A stretch of 64,000 nt of DNA. Origin: Desulfocapsa sp. (GTDB lineage Bacteria; Desulfobacterota; Desulfobulbia; Desulfobulbales; Desulfocapsaceae). The stretch lies in contig JAQYVF010000001.1 of assembly GCA_030145625.1 (NCBI GenBank), positions 1 through 64,000 on the forward strand. Direction: 5' to 3'. A model generated the notes under the pieces. The model was not told the origin of the DNA. It saw only the letters and a list, made by a program, of their open reading frames with translations, and searched no databases. Position numbers and translations under genes: made by a program. Shown piece after piece: positions 35,626 through 44,558 of the stretch; position 1 is the first letter of the stretch; each line of letters opens with the position of its first letter.

Positions 35626-37542
35626 TTATTCGTCGATATCTACTCTTAATATCTTGTCGCCAGGCTGTAAGGAATCACCGACCTTGGCAAAAATGGATGT
35701 CACAATGCCATCCATTTCACAGCTGATGGGAGTCTGCATTTTCATAGCTTCCATAACTGCAAGTTTATCACCCTGAACGACCTGTTGTCCCTCTTCTACA
35801 CTGATTTCGCAGATGTTTCCTGAAAAGGGTGCCCGCATGTCTCCGGCCTTGGCTAGAACAATAATTTCTTCTTTGGACATTATCGCTTCCTTGGCCATAG
35901 CCCCTTCAGGGATATCAGGTTCAAAGCTGTAAACACGCTGGTGATGGTCAACATTGAGATAAACACTGGTCTCTCCGTCCTCTGCTGAAACGATGGACGG
36001 TCCAACCTCAACGACATGCTCTTTCCCGGTGTAATCGGTAAAGATAAGGGTTTCTCCAGGATCGAACCCTCCCTGACGTAAAAAGATGGAAGGGGGAAGA
36101 ACATGAACCTGTCCGAATTTCGCCTCGAACTTGAAAAAATCAACGGCATCATTAGGATGCTGGAGATAGAGGGTCAGCTGTTGATCCGTGGGCTCTTCGC
36201 CAATTCTTTCAGTAAGGGTTGCCTTTTCCTTGTCGATATCCATATCGCCGATATCTTCAACCCCTCCTTCATCTTCAAGGACTGTTTTCCAGTTCTCACC
36301 AAGGACCTTTTCATAGATCCAGGTCTCTGGCTCATAAAAAGGGAAGGGACCATATTTTCCAAGGAGGAGATTGCGCAGATCTCCGGAGGGATTACCATAC
36401 CGCTCTCCGCCAAGGACGTTGGATACAGCTGTTGTCCACAGTATCTGTGATCCGGGAGTAACGGACCAGTAGTTGCCAAGCTCTTTCTGGACGCGAGGAA
36501 GCTCTTTGTGGAGAATGTCGGGCATTTTATCTAAGAAGCCACCTTTGACAGCCTGCTCCAGGCTGGACCCCATTGCACCACCAGGTAATTTGTGGATCTG
36601 GACGGTGGGTTGAAATCCTTTTATCTGGGATTCAAAATCATCATAATATTGTCTTTCGTCACGTATGACATCAGAGGATTCAATAACGGCTGCTTCATCA
36701 ATACCAATGGCAGTATGACCCATATCTTTCAGTGTCTGAATAACTGTCAGGATGGGAGGGGGACCATAGAATCCGGTAAATGAGTGATCGGCAGCATCAA
36801 CGATATTGGCGCCATTACGTACGGCTTCCACGATCCTTCCGGTGTCGTTCCCGTCGGTATTGTGGCCATGGTAATGAATGGGCAGGTCTGGGTGTTTCTG
36901 GCGAATGTTATCGACAAGTTGACCTATGCGTTGTGGTGTACCAAGTCCACCGTGATTTTTGATACAGAGGATAATATCTTCACCTGTGACATCAAGAATT
37001 TCCCGAACTTTTTTGAGATAAAACTCGTTAGTGTGCTCAGGTCCGGTTGAGAAACAGATGCATGGCTCATTAATTTTACCGGCTTTGGCAACTTCTTCAA
37101 AGACAGCCTGCATGTTGGGTACATAGTTCATAAAATCAAAGGTTCGCCAGACATCTACATATTTTGCGAACTCCTTGACAGTGAAACGGATAATGTTCTG
37201 TGGATAAGGGCGATAGCCAAAGAGGTTAACTCCCCGACACAGGGTCTGAAACATGGTGGTCGGCATCTTCTCACGGAGTATCTCCAGTTTCAGAAATGGA
37301 TCAACCTGTTTTCGCAGGATATCCACATGCACAGAAGCACCACCGGTAATTTCCAGTGAAAAATAGCCGGCTCTCTCCCTGGCATCAGCAGCCAGAATGT
37401 CGGTGTGGAGTAGGATCCTGTTTTTATAGTCAGACTGTGAGAGGTCACGGGCGGTATTGGTGATATAGTACCCATCCGCTTTTTGTAATTTGGCTACAAC
37501 CTCAGCAGGAGAAGTTCCTTGTACAATTCGTTCCATATTCAT
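35626..37542 (-). CDS. pycB: Biotin-dependent carboxyltransferase subunit (PycB/OadA type)
   Basis: The 638-residue protein couples a carboxyltransferase barrel to a C-terminal biotinyl domain. The metal and catalytic residues are in TARDLSQSDYKNR (Asp), IILCIKNHGGLGTPQ (the carbamylated lysine) and IHYHGHNTDGND (His-x-His). Biotin attaches in VMEAMKMQTPIS, 35 residues from the end. Next to it lies the biotin carboxylase subunit, so together they look like a two-subunit pyruvate carboxylase that makes oxaloacetate. OadA of a sodium-pumping decarboxylase would need membrane subunits, which are absent here. IKNHGG is unusual; family members mostly have IKDM or LKDP. Confidence 0.88.
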   Translation of the reverse strand: MNMERIVQGTSPAEVVAKLQKADGYYITNTARDLSQSDYKNRILLHTDILAADARERAGYFSLEITGGASVHVDILRKQVDPFLKLEILREKMPTTMFQTLCRGVNLFGYRPYPQNIIRFTVKEFAKYVDVWRTFDFMNYVPNMQAVFEEVAKAGKINEPCICFSTGPEHTNEFYLKKVREILDVTGEDIILCIKNHGGLGTPQRIGQLVDNIRQKHPDLPIHYHGHNTDGNDTGRIVEAVRNGANIVDAADHSFTGFYGPPPILTVIQTLKDMGHTAIGIDEAAVIESSDVIRDERQYYDDFESQIKGFQPTVQIHKLPGGAMGSSLEQAVKGGFLDKMPDILHKELPRVQKELGNYWSVTPGSQILWTTAVSNVLGGERYGNPSGDLRNLLLGKYGPFPFYEPETWIYEKVLGENWKTVLEDEGGVEDIGDMDIDKEKATLTERIGEEPTDQQLTLYLQHPNDAVDFFKFEAKFGQVHVLPPSIFLRQGGFDPGETLIFTDYTGKEHVVEVGPSIVSAEDGETSVYLNVDHHQRVYSFEPDIPEGAMAKEAIMSKEEIIVLAKAGDMRAPFSGNICEISVEEGQQVVQGDKLAVMEAMKMQTPISCEMDGIVTSIFAKVGDSLQPGDKILRVDIDE

Positions 37543-37631
37543 TCCTTGTTTTCTATCAGTTGCTACCTGTTCAAGGAGAAGCTTGTTTGTCCACGGCAGC
37601 GAAAATTATCAACTAGCTCTGTTCACTCGGC

Positions 37632-39074
37632 TCAAGCGGCATACGGGTTGTGACCGCGGTGATGAATTTCTGCGATCAGATTGGAGAGCTTGCTGGCCTC
37701 ATTGGCATTCTCTTCATAGTTGAAGAGTTCCGGATGTTTACTCAGGTAAGAGGTATCAAAATCCCCACTGTTGAAGTCGGGATCTTTAGCGATATTGAGA
37801 AAGAAAGGGATAGTGGTTTTGGGTCCGGATATGACGAAATTTTGAAGACAGCGTCGCAAGCGATCAACTGTTTCATTCCATGAATACCCATGAACTGTCA
37901 TTTTAACCAATAAAGAATCATAAACCTGGGGGATGGTATAACCCTGATAGACAAAACCATCAAGGCGAACGCCGTAGCCACCAGGTGAGCGGTAGACGGT
38001 GACGGTTTTGCCACCCTCAGGCATAAAATCGGCCTTTGGGTCTTCGGCGTTGATTCGCATCTCAATGGCATGACCACGCATCTGAATATCTTTTTGTTCA
38101 AAGGAAAGCTGTTTTCCCATGGCAAGTTTGATTTGAGTGCGGACAATATCGATACCTGTGATCATCTCGGTTACGGTATGTTCAACCTGGACCCTGGTGT
38201 TGATCTCCATGAAATAATAGTTGAAATTTTTATCGATGAGAAATTCAACTGTGCCGGCATTGAAATAGTTTGCAGCTTTTGCAGCTTTTACAGCCGTGTC
38301 GCAGATGGTGTCGAGCAACTCTTTGTCACCGATCATGGAGGGGGCTATTTCAATCAGCTTCTGGTTTCTGCGTTGGATGGAGCAGTCACGAGTTCCCAAA
38401 TGGACAGTATTGCCATGACTGTCGGCCATAATCTGAACCTCGACATGCTTCGGCTCAATCACTACTTTTTCCAAATATACGCGATCATCATTGAAGGCAG
38501 CCTTGGCCTCTGCTCTGGCAACGGGGATCTCCTCACGCATCTGTTCATCAGATTCGATCAACCTGATGCCGCGACCACCACCACCACACGTTGCTTTCAG
38601 CATGACGGGGTATTTAAATTCAGCGGCAAAAGCAATCGCTGTCTCTACACCCTCATCTCCAACTGCAAGATCCTTTGTACCGGGAACCATGGGAATGCCG
38701 GCTTCGGCCATGATACTTCTGGCAATGACTTTATTGCCGAGGTCGGAAATTACCTTTGAGGAAGGTCCTATAAAAATAATCCCCTCATCCTCGCAGGCCT
38801 TGGCAAAATCAGGATTTTCTGCAAGAAAGCCGTAGCCCGGATGAATGGCAATGGCACCTGATTTTTTAGCAGCTTTAATAATTTTGGATATATCAAGATA
38901 GTCGCAGCGGGGACCAGGTCCCAGCCAAATGGCTTCGTTGGCAAGACGGATATGACGCGAATCTTTGTCAGGTGATTCGTAGACAGCTACTGCTTCATAT
39001 TTCAATTCCTGTATGGCCCGGATGAGACGAATGGCGATCTCCCCTCGATTGGCGACAAGTATTTTCGTTTTCAA
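37632..39074 (-). CDS. pycA: Biotin carboxylase subunit (PycA/AccC type)
   Basis: The 480-residue ATP-grasp protein carboxylates biotin. Signatures are ILVANRGEIAIRLIRA, IHPGYGFLAENPDFA, PVMLKATCGGGGRGIRL (the ATP-grasp glycine loop), HVEVQIMADSHGNTVHLG and YFMEINTRVQVEHTVTEMI. It lies about 90 bp upstream of the carboxyltransferase gene in the same orientation, so it is the natural partner. AccC of fatty acid synthesis is close in sequence; the pairing with PycB argues for pyruvate carboxylase. Confidence 0.92.
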   Translation of the reverse strand: MKTKILVANRGEIAIRLIRAIQELKYEAVAVYESPDKDSRHIRLANEAIWLGPGPRCDYLDISKIIKAAKKSGAIAIHPGYGFLAENPDFAKACEDEGIIFIGPSSKVISDLGNKVIARSIMAEAGIPMVPGTKDLAVGDEGVETAIAFAAEFKYPVMLKATCGGGGRGIRLIESDEQMREEIPVARAEAKAAFNDDRVYLEKVVIEPKHVEVQIMADSHGNTVHLGTRDCSIQRRNQKLIEIAPSMIGDKELLDTICDTAVKAAKAANYFNAGTVEFLIDKNFNYYFMEINTRVQVEHTVTEMITGIDIVRTQIKLAMGKQLSFEQKDIQMRGHAIEMRINAEDPKADFMPEGGKTVTVYRSPGGYGVRLDGFVYQGYTIPQVYDSLLVKMTVHGYSWNETVDRLRRCLQNFVISGPKTTIPFFLNIAKDPDFNSGDFDTSYLSKHPELFNYEENANEASKLSNLIAEIHHRGHNPYAA

Positions 39075-39423
39075 AGCAACTCCTTTCTTGTATTAATTCA
39101 AAGGGTGGTAAAAAAATAGTGTTTCTGGTGAAATAGCTGTAATAGTAGCTATAAGAGGAAAATCCTGAAAAAAGAGGTGAATCGGTTGGGTAGGCCAACG
39201 ATACTTCTATAGGATTTTCAAAAGCGTTAAACATACCATATTTGAATTGCTAAGGCAAGTGATACTGGTGCGTTGGCCGAAGATGAAAATGAAGCTCCAG
39301 TGATGAGTGAGAGGCATTTGAGTTCTTTTTAGATGGAACTAGCTAATCTTCTTGACACTATGCTATGCTTCGTTAAAACTAAAATAACAAACGGATCATA
39401 GTTGATAATTTCCGGAGAGTCTT
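39075..39423. other. Divergent 350-bp region between pycA and the oxidoreductase operon
   Basis: No ORF is supported. A TTGACA at about 39352 followed by an AT-rich stretch (TAAAAC/TAAAAT) is a possible promoter for the plus-strand oxidoreductase operon, but the -10 is ambiguous. The remainder shows nothing else. Confidence 0.35.
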
Positions 39424-39726
39424 ATGGGCCAAAACGATGACAAAACAATTGCCGAGAGAGAAGCTCCTGCCTCTACAGCAGAATCCACAAAGAAAAAAAA
39501 GAAACTTTATGTAGTTAATTTTTTTTATAACTGGTGCAAATCCTGTGGGCTTTGTTCGGCATTCTGTACGAAAAAAATTATCCTCACAGATGAAACAGGA
39601 CGACCTTATATTGAGGACATGGAGAGCTGCACAGGCTGCCGTTTCTGTGAAATCCATTGTCCAGATTTTGCCATCACCATAAAAAACAGGCATCCCGTAA
39701 GGAGGCGTACAGATGGCGATCGTTGA
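39424..39726 (+). CDS. korD: 2-oxoacid:ferredoxin oxidoreductase, delta (ferredoxin) subunit
   Basis: The 100-residue protein carries two [4Fe-4S] sites: NWCKSCGLCSAFCTKK and ESCTGCRFCEIHCPDF. It has a lysine-rich N-terminus. This is the electron-transfer subunit of a four-subunit 2-oxoacid oxidoreductase that decarboxylates a 2-oxoacid with CoA and ferredoxin. GGAGAG precedes the ATG. Its stop overlaps the alpha subunit by 14 bp. Confidence 0.88.
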   Translation: MGQNDDKTIAEREAPASTAESTKKKKKLYVVNFFYNWCKSCGLCSAFCTKKIILTDETGRPYIEDMESCTGCRFCEIHCPDFAITIKNRHPVRRRTDGDR

Positions 39727-40855
39727 ACAGCAGAACAGGGTTCTTCTGCAGGGAAATGAAGCAATTGTCGCCGGGGCATTAGCGGCTGGCTGTCGTTTTT
39801 TTGCAGGTTACCCCATAACGCCGGCATCAGAGATCAGTGAATTGCTTTCAGTGAAACTCCCGCAACTTGGTGGCACATTTATCCAGATGGAAGATGAAAT
39901 TGCCTCCATGGGAGCTGTTATCGGGGCATCTCTTGCAGGCACAAAATCACTAACGGCAACCAGTGGCCCAGGTTTTTCTCTTATACAGGAGAATCTTGGC
40001 TATGCCTGTGTTGCTGAGGTACCCTGTGTTATAGTCAATGTCATGCGTGGCGGCCCCAGCACCGGACTGCCCACCAGTCCTTCCCAGGGAGATGTACAGA
40101 TGGCCAGGTGGGGGACCCATGGAGACCATCCAATCATAGTGTTGGCCGTATCGTCTGTCTCCGATTGTTTTTCCGTCACTGTCAAGGCCTTCAACCTTTC
40201 TGAAAAATATCGTAGCCCTGTTATTATTCTCTCTGACGAAGTGGTGGCTCATACTCGAGAAGCTGTTACCATACCTGATACGGAACAAATACGGGTTATT
40301 GATCGAATCGCACCCGGCGTCCCTCCTGAATGGTATACGCCCTATGCCGAGAATAATCGTGGAGTTCCGGATATGGCTGCCTTTGGCGATGGCTACCGTC
40401 ACCATATCACAGGCCTGATCCATGATGACCGAGGATACCCTACCCAGAATACTCAGGAGATCGAAAAATTCTACAAGAGGATCCATGGAAAAATCAGTAA
40501 GGGTTTTCAGGAAATCCAGGTGACAAAAACCCATCTTATGGAAGATGCCGAAATATTTGTTATTGCCTACGGATCTGTTGCAAGGTCAGCGTTAAAAGCC
40601 GTACGTGATGCCAGGGCGCAAGGAGTCAAAGCAGGCTTGCTCCAGCTTATCACTCTCTTTCCTTTTCCCAGGAAGTGTGTTGACACCTATCTGCGCCAGT
40701 GCCGTGTGGTTGTGGTTCCGGAAATGAATATGGGGCAGATGAGCAGGGAAATCAGCCGAGTGAATCAGGCAGACTGCAGAATAGTCAAACACAACAGAAT
40801 CGACGGTCGCTTGATCACTCCTCAAGAAATTCTGAAACACTTAACAACGGTTTGA
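39713..40855 (+). CDS. korA: 2-oxoacid:ferredoxin oxidoreductase, alpha subunit
   Basis: The 380-residue alpha subunit shows NEAIVAGALAAGCRFFAGYP and ITPASEISELLSVKLPQLGG, then MEDEIASMGAVIGASLAGTK, the pyrimidine-side catalytic glutamate region of the family. The later RGGPSTGLPTSPSQGDV is also conserved. The second half includes VRVIDRIAPGVPPEW. Kor (2-oxoglutarate) is more likely than pyruvate oxidoreductase in a four-subunit arrangement, but the acid is not settled by sequence. It overlaps korD by 14 bp. Confidence 0.88.
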   Translation: MAIVEQQNRVLLQGNEAIVAGALAAGCRFFAGYPITPASEISELLSVKLPQLGGTFIQMEDEIASMGAVIGASLAGTKSLTATSGPGFSLIQENLGYACVAEVPCVIVNVMRGGPSTGLPTSPSQGDVQMARWGTHGDHPIIVLAVSSVSDCFSVTVKAFNLSEKYRSPVIILSDEVVAHTREAVTIPDTEQIRVIDRIAPGVPPEWYTPYAENNRGVPDMAAFGDGYRHHITGLIHDDRGYPTQNTQEIEKFYKRIHGKISKGFQEIQVTKTHLMEDAEIFVIAYGSVARSALKAVRDARAQGVKAGLLQLITLFPFPRKCVDTYLRQCRVVVVPEMNMGQMSREISRVNQADCRIVKHNRIDGRLITPQEILKHLTTV

Positions 40856-40891
40856 TTTCCGCTTCACCTGCATCCAGAAAGGAGAATTGCC

Positions 40892-41776
40892 ATGCTTGAA
40901 CGTGCTGAAATTATAAGAAAAGAATACCTGAGGCATGACAAGAAATTTCCCCATGTCTGGTGCCCGGGGTGCGGCAACGGTATTGTCATGGGAGCGTTAC
41001 TAAGGGGGATACATGTCTTGAATCTGAGTAAAGATGAGGTGGTTTTGGCTTCTGGTATCGGCTGCTCGGGAAGGATGCCGACCTATGTTGATTTTAATAC
41101 TATCCATACCACCCATGGTCGGGCGCTCACGTTTTCCACAGGAATCAAACTTGCAAAGCCTGAACTTACCGTTATTACGGTAATGGGTGATGGGGATGCA
41201 ACGGCAATTGGTGGCAATCATTTTATCCATGCTGCCAGAAGAAATATAGATCTTACCGCCATTATCATCAACAATTCCACCTATGGAATGACTGGTGGTC
41301 AGTACTCACCAACCACCCCCTTTGGCTCACAATCTACCACCTCAATATACGGGCATGTGGAACACGCCTTCTCCATTGCAGAGCTTGCAGTCACGGCCGG
41401 TGCCTCTTTTGTTGCCAGAGGAACCGTTTATCATGCCACTCACCTGGAGGAGATGATACAAAAGGCTATCAAGGCAAAGGGGTTCTCCGTGGTGGAAGTT
41501 ATCTCCAACTGCCATGTCCAGCATGGACGAAGAAATAAATTGGGCGGAGCCGTGGAGATGATTACCAGCTTTAAAAAAAATGCGGTTACGGTAGGGAAGG
41601 CTGCCAAGATGAGCCCGGAAGAACTGGAAGGAAAAATTACCATCGGTGTGCTTACCAATGTAAAAAAACCTCTTTCTACAGAACAGTATCAAAGAGTAAT
41701 AGCCGAAGCCAGGCAAAATGTTGAGAAAAATGCCAGTGAAAAAGAGAAAAACGGGATTAAACGCTATGAAGAGTAA
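40892..41776 (+). CDS. korB: 2-oxoacid:ferredoxin oxidoreductase, beta (TPP) subunit
   Basis: The 294-residue beta subunit binds thiamine diphosphate and a proximal cluster. HVWCPGCGNGIVMGALLRG carries the first cysteines, and the TPP-Mg motif is VMGDGDATAIGGNHFIHA followed by IIINNSTYGMTGGQYSPTTP. EVISNCHVQHGRRN supplies a further cysteine. AGGAGAATTGCC stands before the ATG. The gamma subunit starts inside its last codons. Confidence 0.9.
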   Translation: MLERAEIIRKEYLRHDKKFPHVWCPGCGNGIVMGALLRGIHVLNLSKDEVVLASGIGCSGRMPTYVDFNTIHTTHGRALTFSTGIKLAKPELTVITVMGDGDATAIGGNHFIHAARRNIDLTAIIINNSTYGMTGGQYSPTTPFGSQSTTSIYGHVEHAFSIAELAVTAGASFVARGTVYHATHLEEMIQKAIKAKGFSVVEVISNCHVQHGRRNKLGGAVEMITSFKKNAVTVGKAAKMSPEELEGKITIGVLTNVKKPLSTEQYQRVIAEARQNVEKNASEKEKNGIKRYEE

Positions 41777-42359
41777 TGAACGCTACGAAATCAGATTCAG
41801 CGGCTCTGGTGGTCAGGGCATCATTACTGCGGCTGTAGTGCTTGCTGATGCCGTGGGTTCCTTTGACAATAGGCATGTCTGTCAAACCCAGAGTTACGGA
41901 CCCGAGGCCAGGGGAGGGAAAAGCAAAGCGGAAGTCGTTATTTCCGATATCCCGATAGATTACCCTAAGGCGCTCAGTGTCGATCTGCTTCTTGCCATGA
42001 CCCAAACGGCCTGTGATTCCTATTTTTTTGATATTAAACCTGAAGGCCTGTTGGTGGTTGATAGCAGCCTGGTACTGCAGGTTCCAACCAGTCGTTCTGT
42101 TTCTATCCCTTTTACCCGGATTGCCAGAGAAGATATAGGCAGGGAACTGGTTGCAAACATGGTTGCCCTTGGTGCGGTAGGACACTTCTGTGGTCAGGTT
42201 TCCCTGGAAAGTCTTGAACAGGCGCTTCTCTCTCGTGTACCGAAAGGAACGGAACAGATGAATTCCGAAGCCCTGCAGGCAGGAATAGAAGAGGCAAAGA
42301 AGATTGACTTAAATTCGTTGCCCAGGTCAGTCCTCTCTGATTGGGCCGATGAGTTATAA
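41766..42359 (+). CDS. korC: 2-oxoacid:ferredoxin oxidoreductase, gamma subunit
   Basis: The 197-residue gamma subunit begins RYEIRFSGSGGQGIITAAVV, the standard nucleotide-fold start of this subunit, with VCQTQSYGPEARGGKSKAEV a few residues on. I chose the ATG at 41766, which overlaps korB by 11 bp; a longer start upstream would sit inside korB. It closes the delta-alpha-beta-gamma operon. A small membrane protein follows 15 bp later. Confidence 0.88.
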   Translation: MKSNERYEIRFSGSGGQGIITAAVVLADAVGSFDNRHVCQTQSYGPEARGGKSKAEVVISDIPIDYPKALSVDLLLAMTQTACDSYFFDIKPEGLLVVDSSLVLQVPTSRSVSIPFTRIAREDIGRELVANMVALGAVGHFCGQVSLESLEQALLSRVPKGTEQMNSEALQAGIEEAKKIDLNSLPRSVLSDWADEL

Positions 42360-42374
42360 CGCAAAGGAAGGTAG

Positions 42375-42677
42375 ATGGATAGAGTTGTTAATCTGATAGT
42401 TGAGTATCAGTTGTACCTCGGCATGGGGCTTTTGGTGCTCCTTGTTCTGCTTGCCCTGACTAGCACAACATTACGCGGGCAGCTCAAAAAAGGACTTATC
42501 CTGCTTCTCATTGTTGCCGGGATTGGAGGGGGCTATTATATTTTAACGGGCAAGCCACCTTCTCATATTCTCAGTGACATTAACAGGTATTTTAATAACC
42601 CGACAACTGAGAAAGAGCCAAGCCACAGATACTACAAGTCCCCTGAAGAGCGGTATGGTGATCACATTAATGACTAA
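42375..42677 (+). CDS. Small two-helix membrane protein after the oxidoreductase operon
   Basis: The 100-residue protein has two hydrophobic helices (residues 15-33 and 40-58) joined by a short basic loop (TLRGQLKKG), and a polar tail (KEPSHRYYKSPEERYGDHIND). AAAGGAAGGTAG precedes the start. I do not recognise a family. Its position 15 bp after korC suggests co-expression, and membrane anchoring of the soluble oxidoreductase complex is a speculation. The 28-bp MITE remnant begins 1 bp after its stop. Confidence 0.65.
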   Translation: MDRVVNLIVEYQLYLGMGLLVLLVLLALTSTTLRGQLKKGLILLLIVAGIGGGYYILTGKPPSHILSDINRYFNNPTTEKEPSHRYYKSPEERYGDHIND

Positions 42678-42678
42678 T

Positions 42679-42706
42679 GGTCAACTTGCGATTTTCAAGG
42701 CACCCC
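42679..42706. repeat. 28-bp remnant of MITE family A ends
   Basis: GGTCAACTTGC followed by GATTTTCAAGGCACCCC resembles the two ends of the 141-bp family A element (GGCCACCTTGC and TTTTTCAAGGTACCC) with the middle missing. TAAT stands on both sides (42675-42678 and 42707-42710), the same 4-bp length as in the full copies. The left TAAT includes the stop of the membrane protein gene. It could be chance, as only about 24 bp can be compared. Confidence 0.45.
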
Positions 42707-42726
42707 TAATTTTTAATCACAGGTTA

Positions 42727-43491
42727 TCATAAGTTGCATTGAGCACCTTTTGCCCCCTCTTTTTTTCCCACAGCAGCAGCGTAGAGTATCGATTCTTCCC
42801 CCAGGTCAAGCTGGAGCAGACTATTAACCTCGTCGTCATAAAAAGCGGCCACCGGACACCCCCCGCAACCTATGGCCTCTGCTGCCATCAAAAGGTTCTG
42901 ACAGATATGCCCGGCATCGAGCAGGACGTAACGCATGCCACGGTTACCATATTTTGTCATGCAGCGTCTAAAGACTGATGACCAGAGAAAGCTGACGGCA
43001 GCCTGGGCCATGAACTTCTGGTCAAGACATGCTGCGGCAACGGCTGCAGCGCTGTCTTCGTTGTTCAGTCTGTCCAGACTGAAATTTTCTACATCAAAAT
43101 GGTAAAGGCCAGGTGGCAACCCCTCGACAAAGTTTGCGCTGAGATAGGTTTCCACCGGATAGAGGGCTCCTCCGGATGGGGCGGTACGAAATGAATACGC
43201 CCCGGACTTTGCTGTAATCCCCTGACTTGCCCAGAGCAAAAATGCCAGTTCCTCAAGTTTGATCGGCTCCATCAAATAACGTCTCAACGAGCGCCTGTTC
43301 TGAAGAAGAGGAGTAATTCTGGCCTCGCTCAGCCGCCAGTTTCGTGGCAACTCGACCTTTTCTGCTTCAGGATATTTTTTAAAAGCGGGGACCTGGGCAA
43401 TGGCAGGGCGTTTGATTGTTTTTATAGTTGCACGATTATAGGCGGTTTCTCTTAGGTAATTATATCCTGAGCACTCCTCTAATTCCGGCAT
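42727..43491 (-). CDS. SagB-type nitroreductase family protein
   Basis: The 254-residue flavoprotein-fold protein matches the SagB-type dehydrogenase branch: PLLQNRRSLRRYLMEPIKLE, LLWASQGITAKSGAYSFRTA, PSGGALYPVETYLSANFVEG and a late YVLLDAGHICQNLLMAAEAI. These enzymes bind FMN and oxidise thiazoline or oxazoline rings in peptide toxins, but many stand-alone members have unknown substrates. No YcaO or precursor peptide gene lies beside it. GAGGAG before the ATG at 43491 sets the start, one base past the rlmN stop, so they are translated together. Confidence 0.85.
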   Translation of the reverse strand: MPELEECSGYNYLRETAYNRATIKTIKRPAIAQVPAFKKYPEAEKVELPRNWRLSEARITPLLQNRRSLRRYLMEPIKLEELAFLLWASQGITAKSGAYSFRTAPSGGALYPVETYLSANFVEGLPPGLYHFDVENFSLDRLNNEDSAAAVAAACLDQKFMAQAAVSFLWSSVFRRCMTKYGNRGMRYVLLDAGHICQNLLMAAEAIGCGGCPVAAFYDDEVNSLLQLDLGEESILYAAAVGKKEGAKGAQCNL

Positions 43492-43492
43492 G

Positions 43493-44557
43493 TCACTCCT
43501 CTTTTTTTTTGTCTTTGGCCAGTTGTCCACAAGCGGCTGAGATATCAGATCCGCGACTGCTTCTTATGAAAACAGAATATCCTGCGTCACGCACGATCTT
43601 CTGAAAAGCATACACCCGGTTACGACTGGGACTTTTGAAGGGGATTCCTGGAGATTCGTTGTATGGTAGTAGATTAATTTTACAAGGTATTCCACGTAGG
43701 ATGCGTGCCAGCTCATGGGCTTCATTGTCGGAGTCATTAATACCTTGCAAAAGGATATACTCAAACATGATGCGTTTACGGCTGGGCATGGGAAAGTCGC
43801 GGCAGGCCTCTAAAAGTTCTTCTATGGGATAACGCTTGTTAACCGGCATGATGCGGCTGCGAGTTTTGTTGTCTACAGCATGGAGTGATATAGCAAGGTT
43901 AACATCGGTCTGTTCGCCAAGGGGCCGTATTTTGGGCGCTATCCCACAGGTGGAAACGGTTATTCGCCGGTTGGTCAGATCAAGTCCCCGTTGTTCAGTA
44001 AGAATGGAAATGGATTTAACAAGATTTTCCAGATTATTCAGGGGCTCACCCATACCCATGAACACAAGATTTGTAACTCGGTCCGGACCTATTAATTGTT
44101 CTTTGGGCTCATTTCGTAAGAAATCTGAGACAGCGCAAACCTGATTAACGATTTCAGAAGGGGTGAGGTTACGGGTAAAACCCATGGAGGCAGTGAGACA
44201 GAATTCACATCCCATGGCACATCCAACCTGGCAGGAGATACAAAGCGTATTGCGATCAGGTTCTGGAATGAGAACTGATTCAATCAGGTTGCCGTCATCC
44301 AGAGCAAATCCAAATTTGACGCAACCATCCTGGGAGCGCTGGATAAGGGGATTTTTTAATTGAGAAATATAGGCATGTTCAGCAAGCGTTGCCCGAAACA
44401 CCTTTGCCAGATCCGTCATTTGTGAAAAATCGGTAATGTCAGGCCGATAGAGCCATCCCATAATCTGTCTTCCGCGAAACGCGGGCTGACCAAGACTCTC
44501 AACGTAGTCGACCAACTCATCCTGGGTAAAATTTCTAAGATCTGTTTTTTTTGTCAT
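43493..44557 (-). CDS. rlmN: Dual-specificity rRNA/tRNA adenine C2-methyltransferase
   Basis: RlmN methylates A2503 of 23S rRNA and A37 of some tRNAs. The 354-residue radical SAM protein has NTLCISCQVGCAMGCEFCLT with the CxxxCxxC cluster, FMGMGEPLNNLENLVKSI, and the second catalytic cysteine in SSRGSDISAACGQL near the end. The likely start (MTKKTDLRNF) lies one base past the stop of the neighbouring radical SAM gene. Confidence 0.95.
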   Translation of the reverse strand: MTKKTDLRNFTQDELVDYVESLGQPAFRGRQIMGWLYRPDITDFSQMTDLAKVFRATLAEHAYISQLKNPLIQRSQDGCVKFGFALDDGNLIESVLIPEPDRNTLCISCQVGCAMGCEFCLTASMGFTRNLTPSEIVNQVCAVSDFLRNEPKEQLIGPDRVTNLVFMGMGEPLNNLENLVKSISILTEQRGLDLTNRRITVSTCGIAPKIRPLGEQTDVNLAISLHAVDNKTRSRIMPVNKRYPIEELLEACRDFPMPSRKRIMFEYILLQGINDSDNEAHELARILRGIPCKINLLPYNESPGIPFKSPSRNRVYAFQKIVRDAGYSVFIRSSRGSDISAACGQLAKDKKKEE

Positions 44558-44558
44558 G

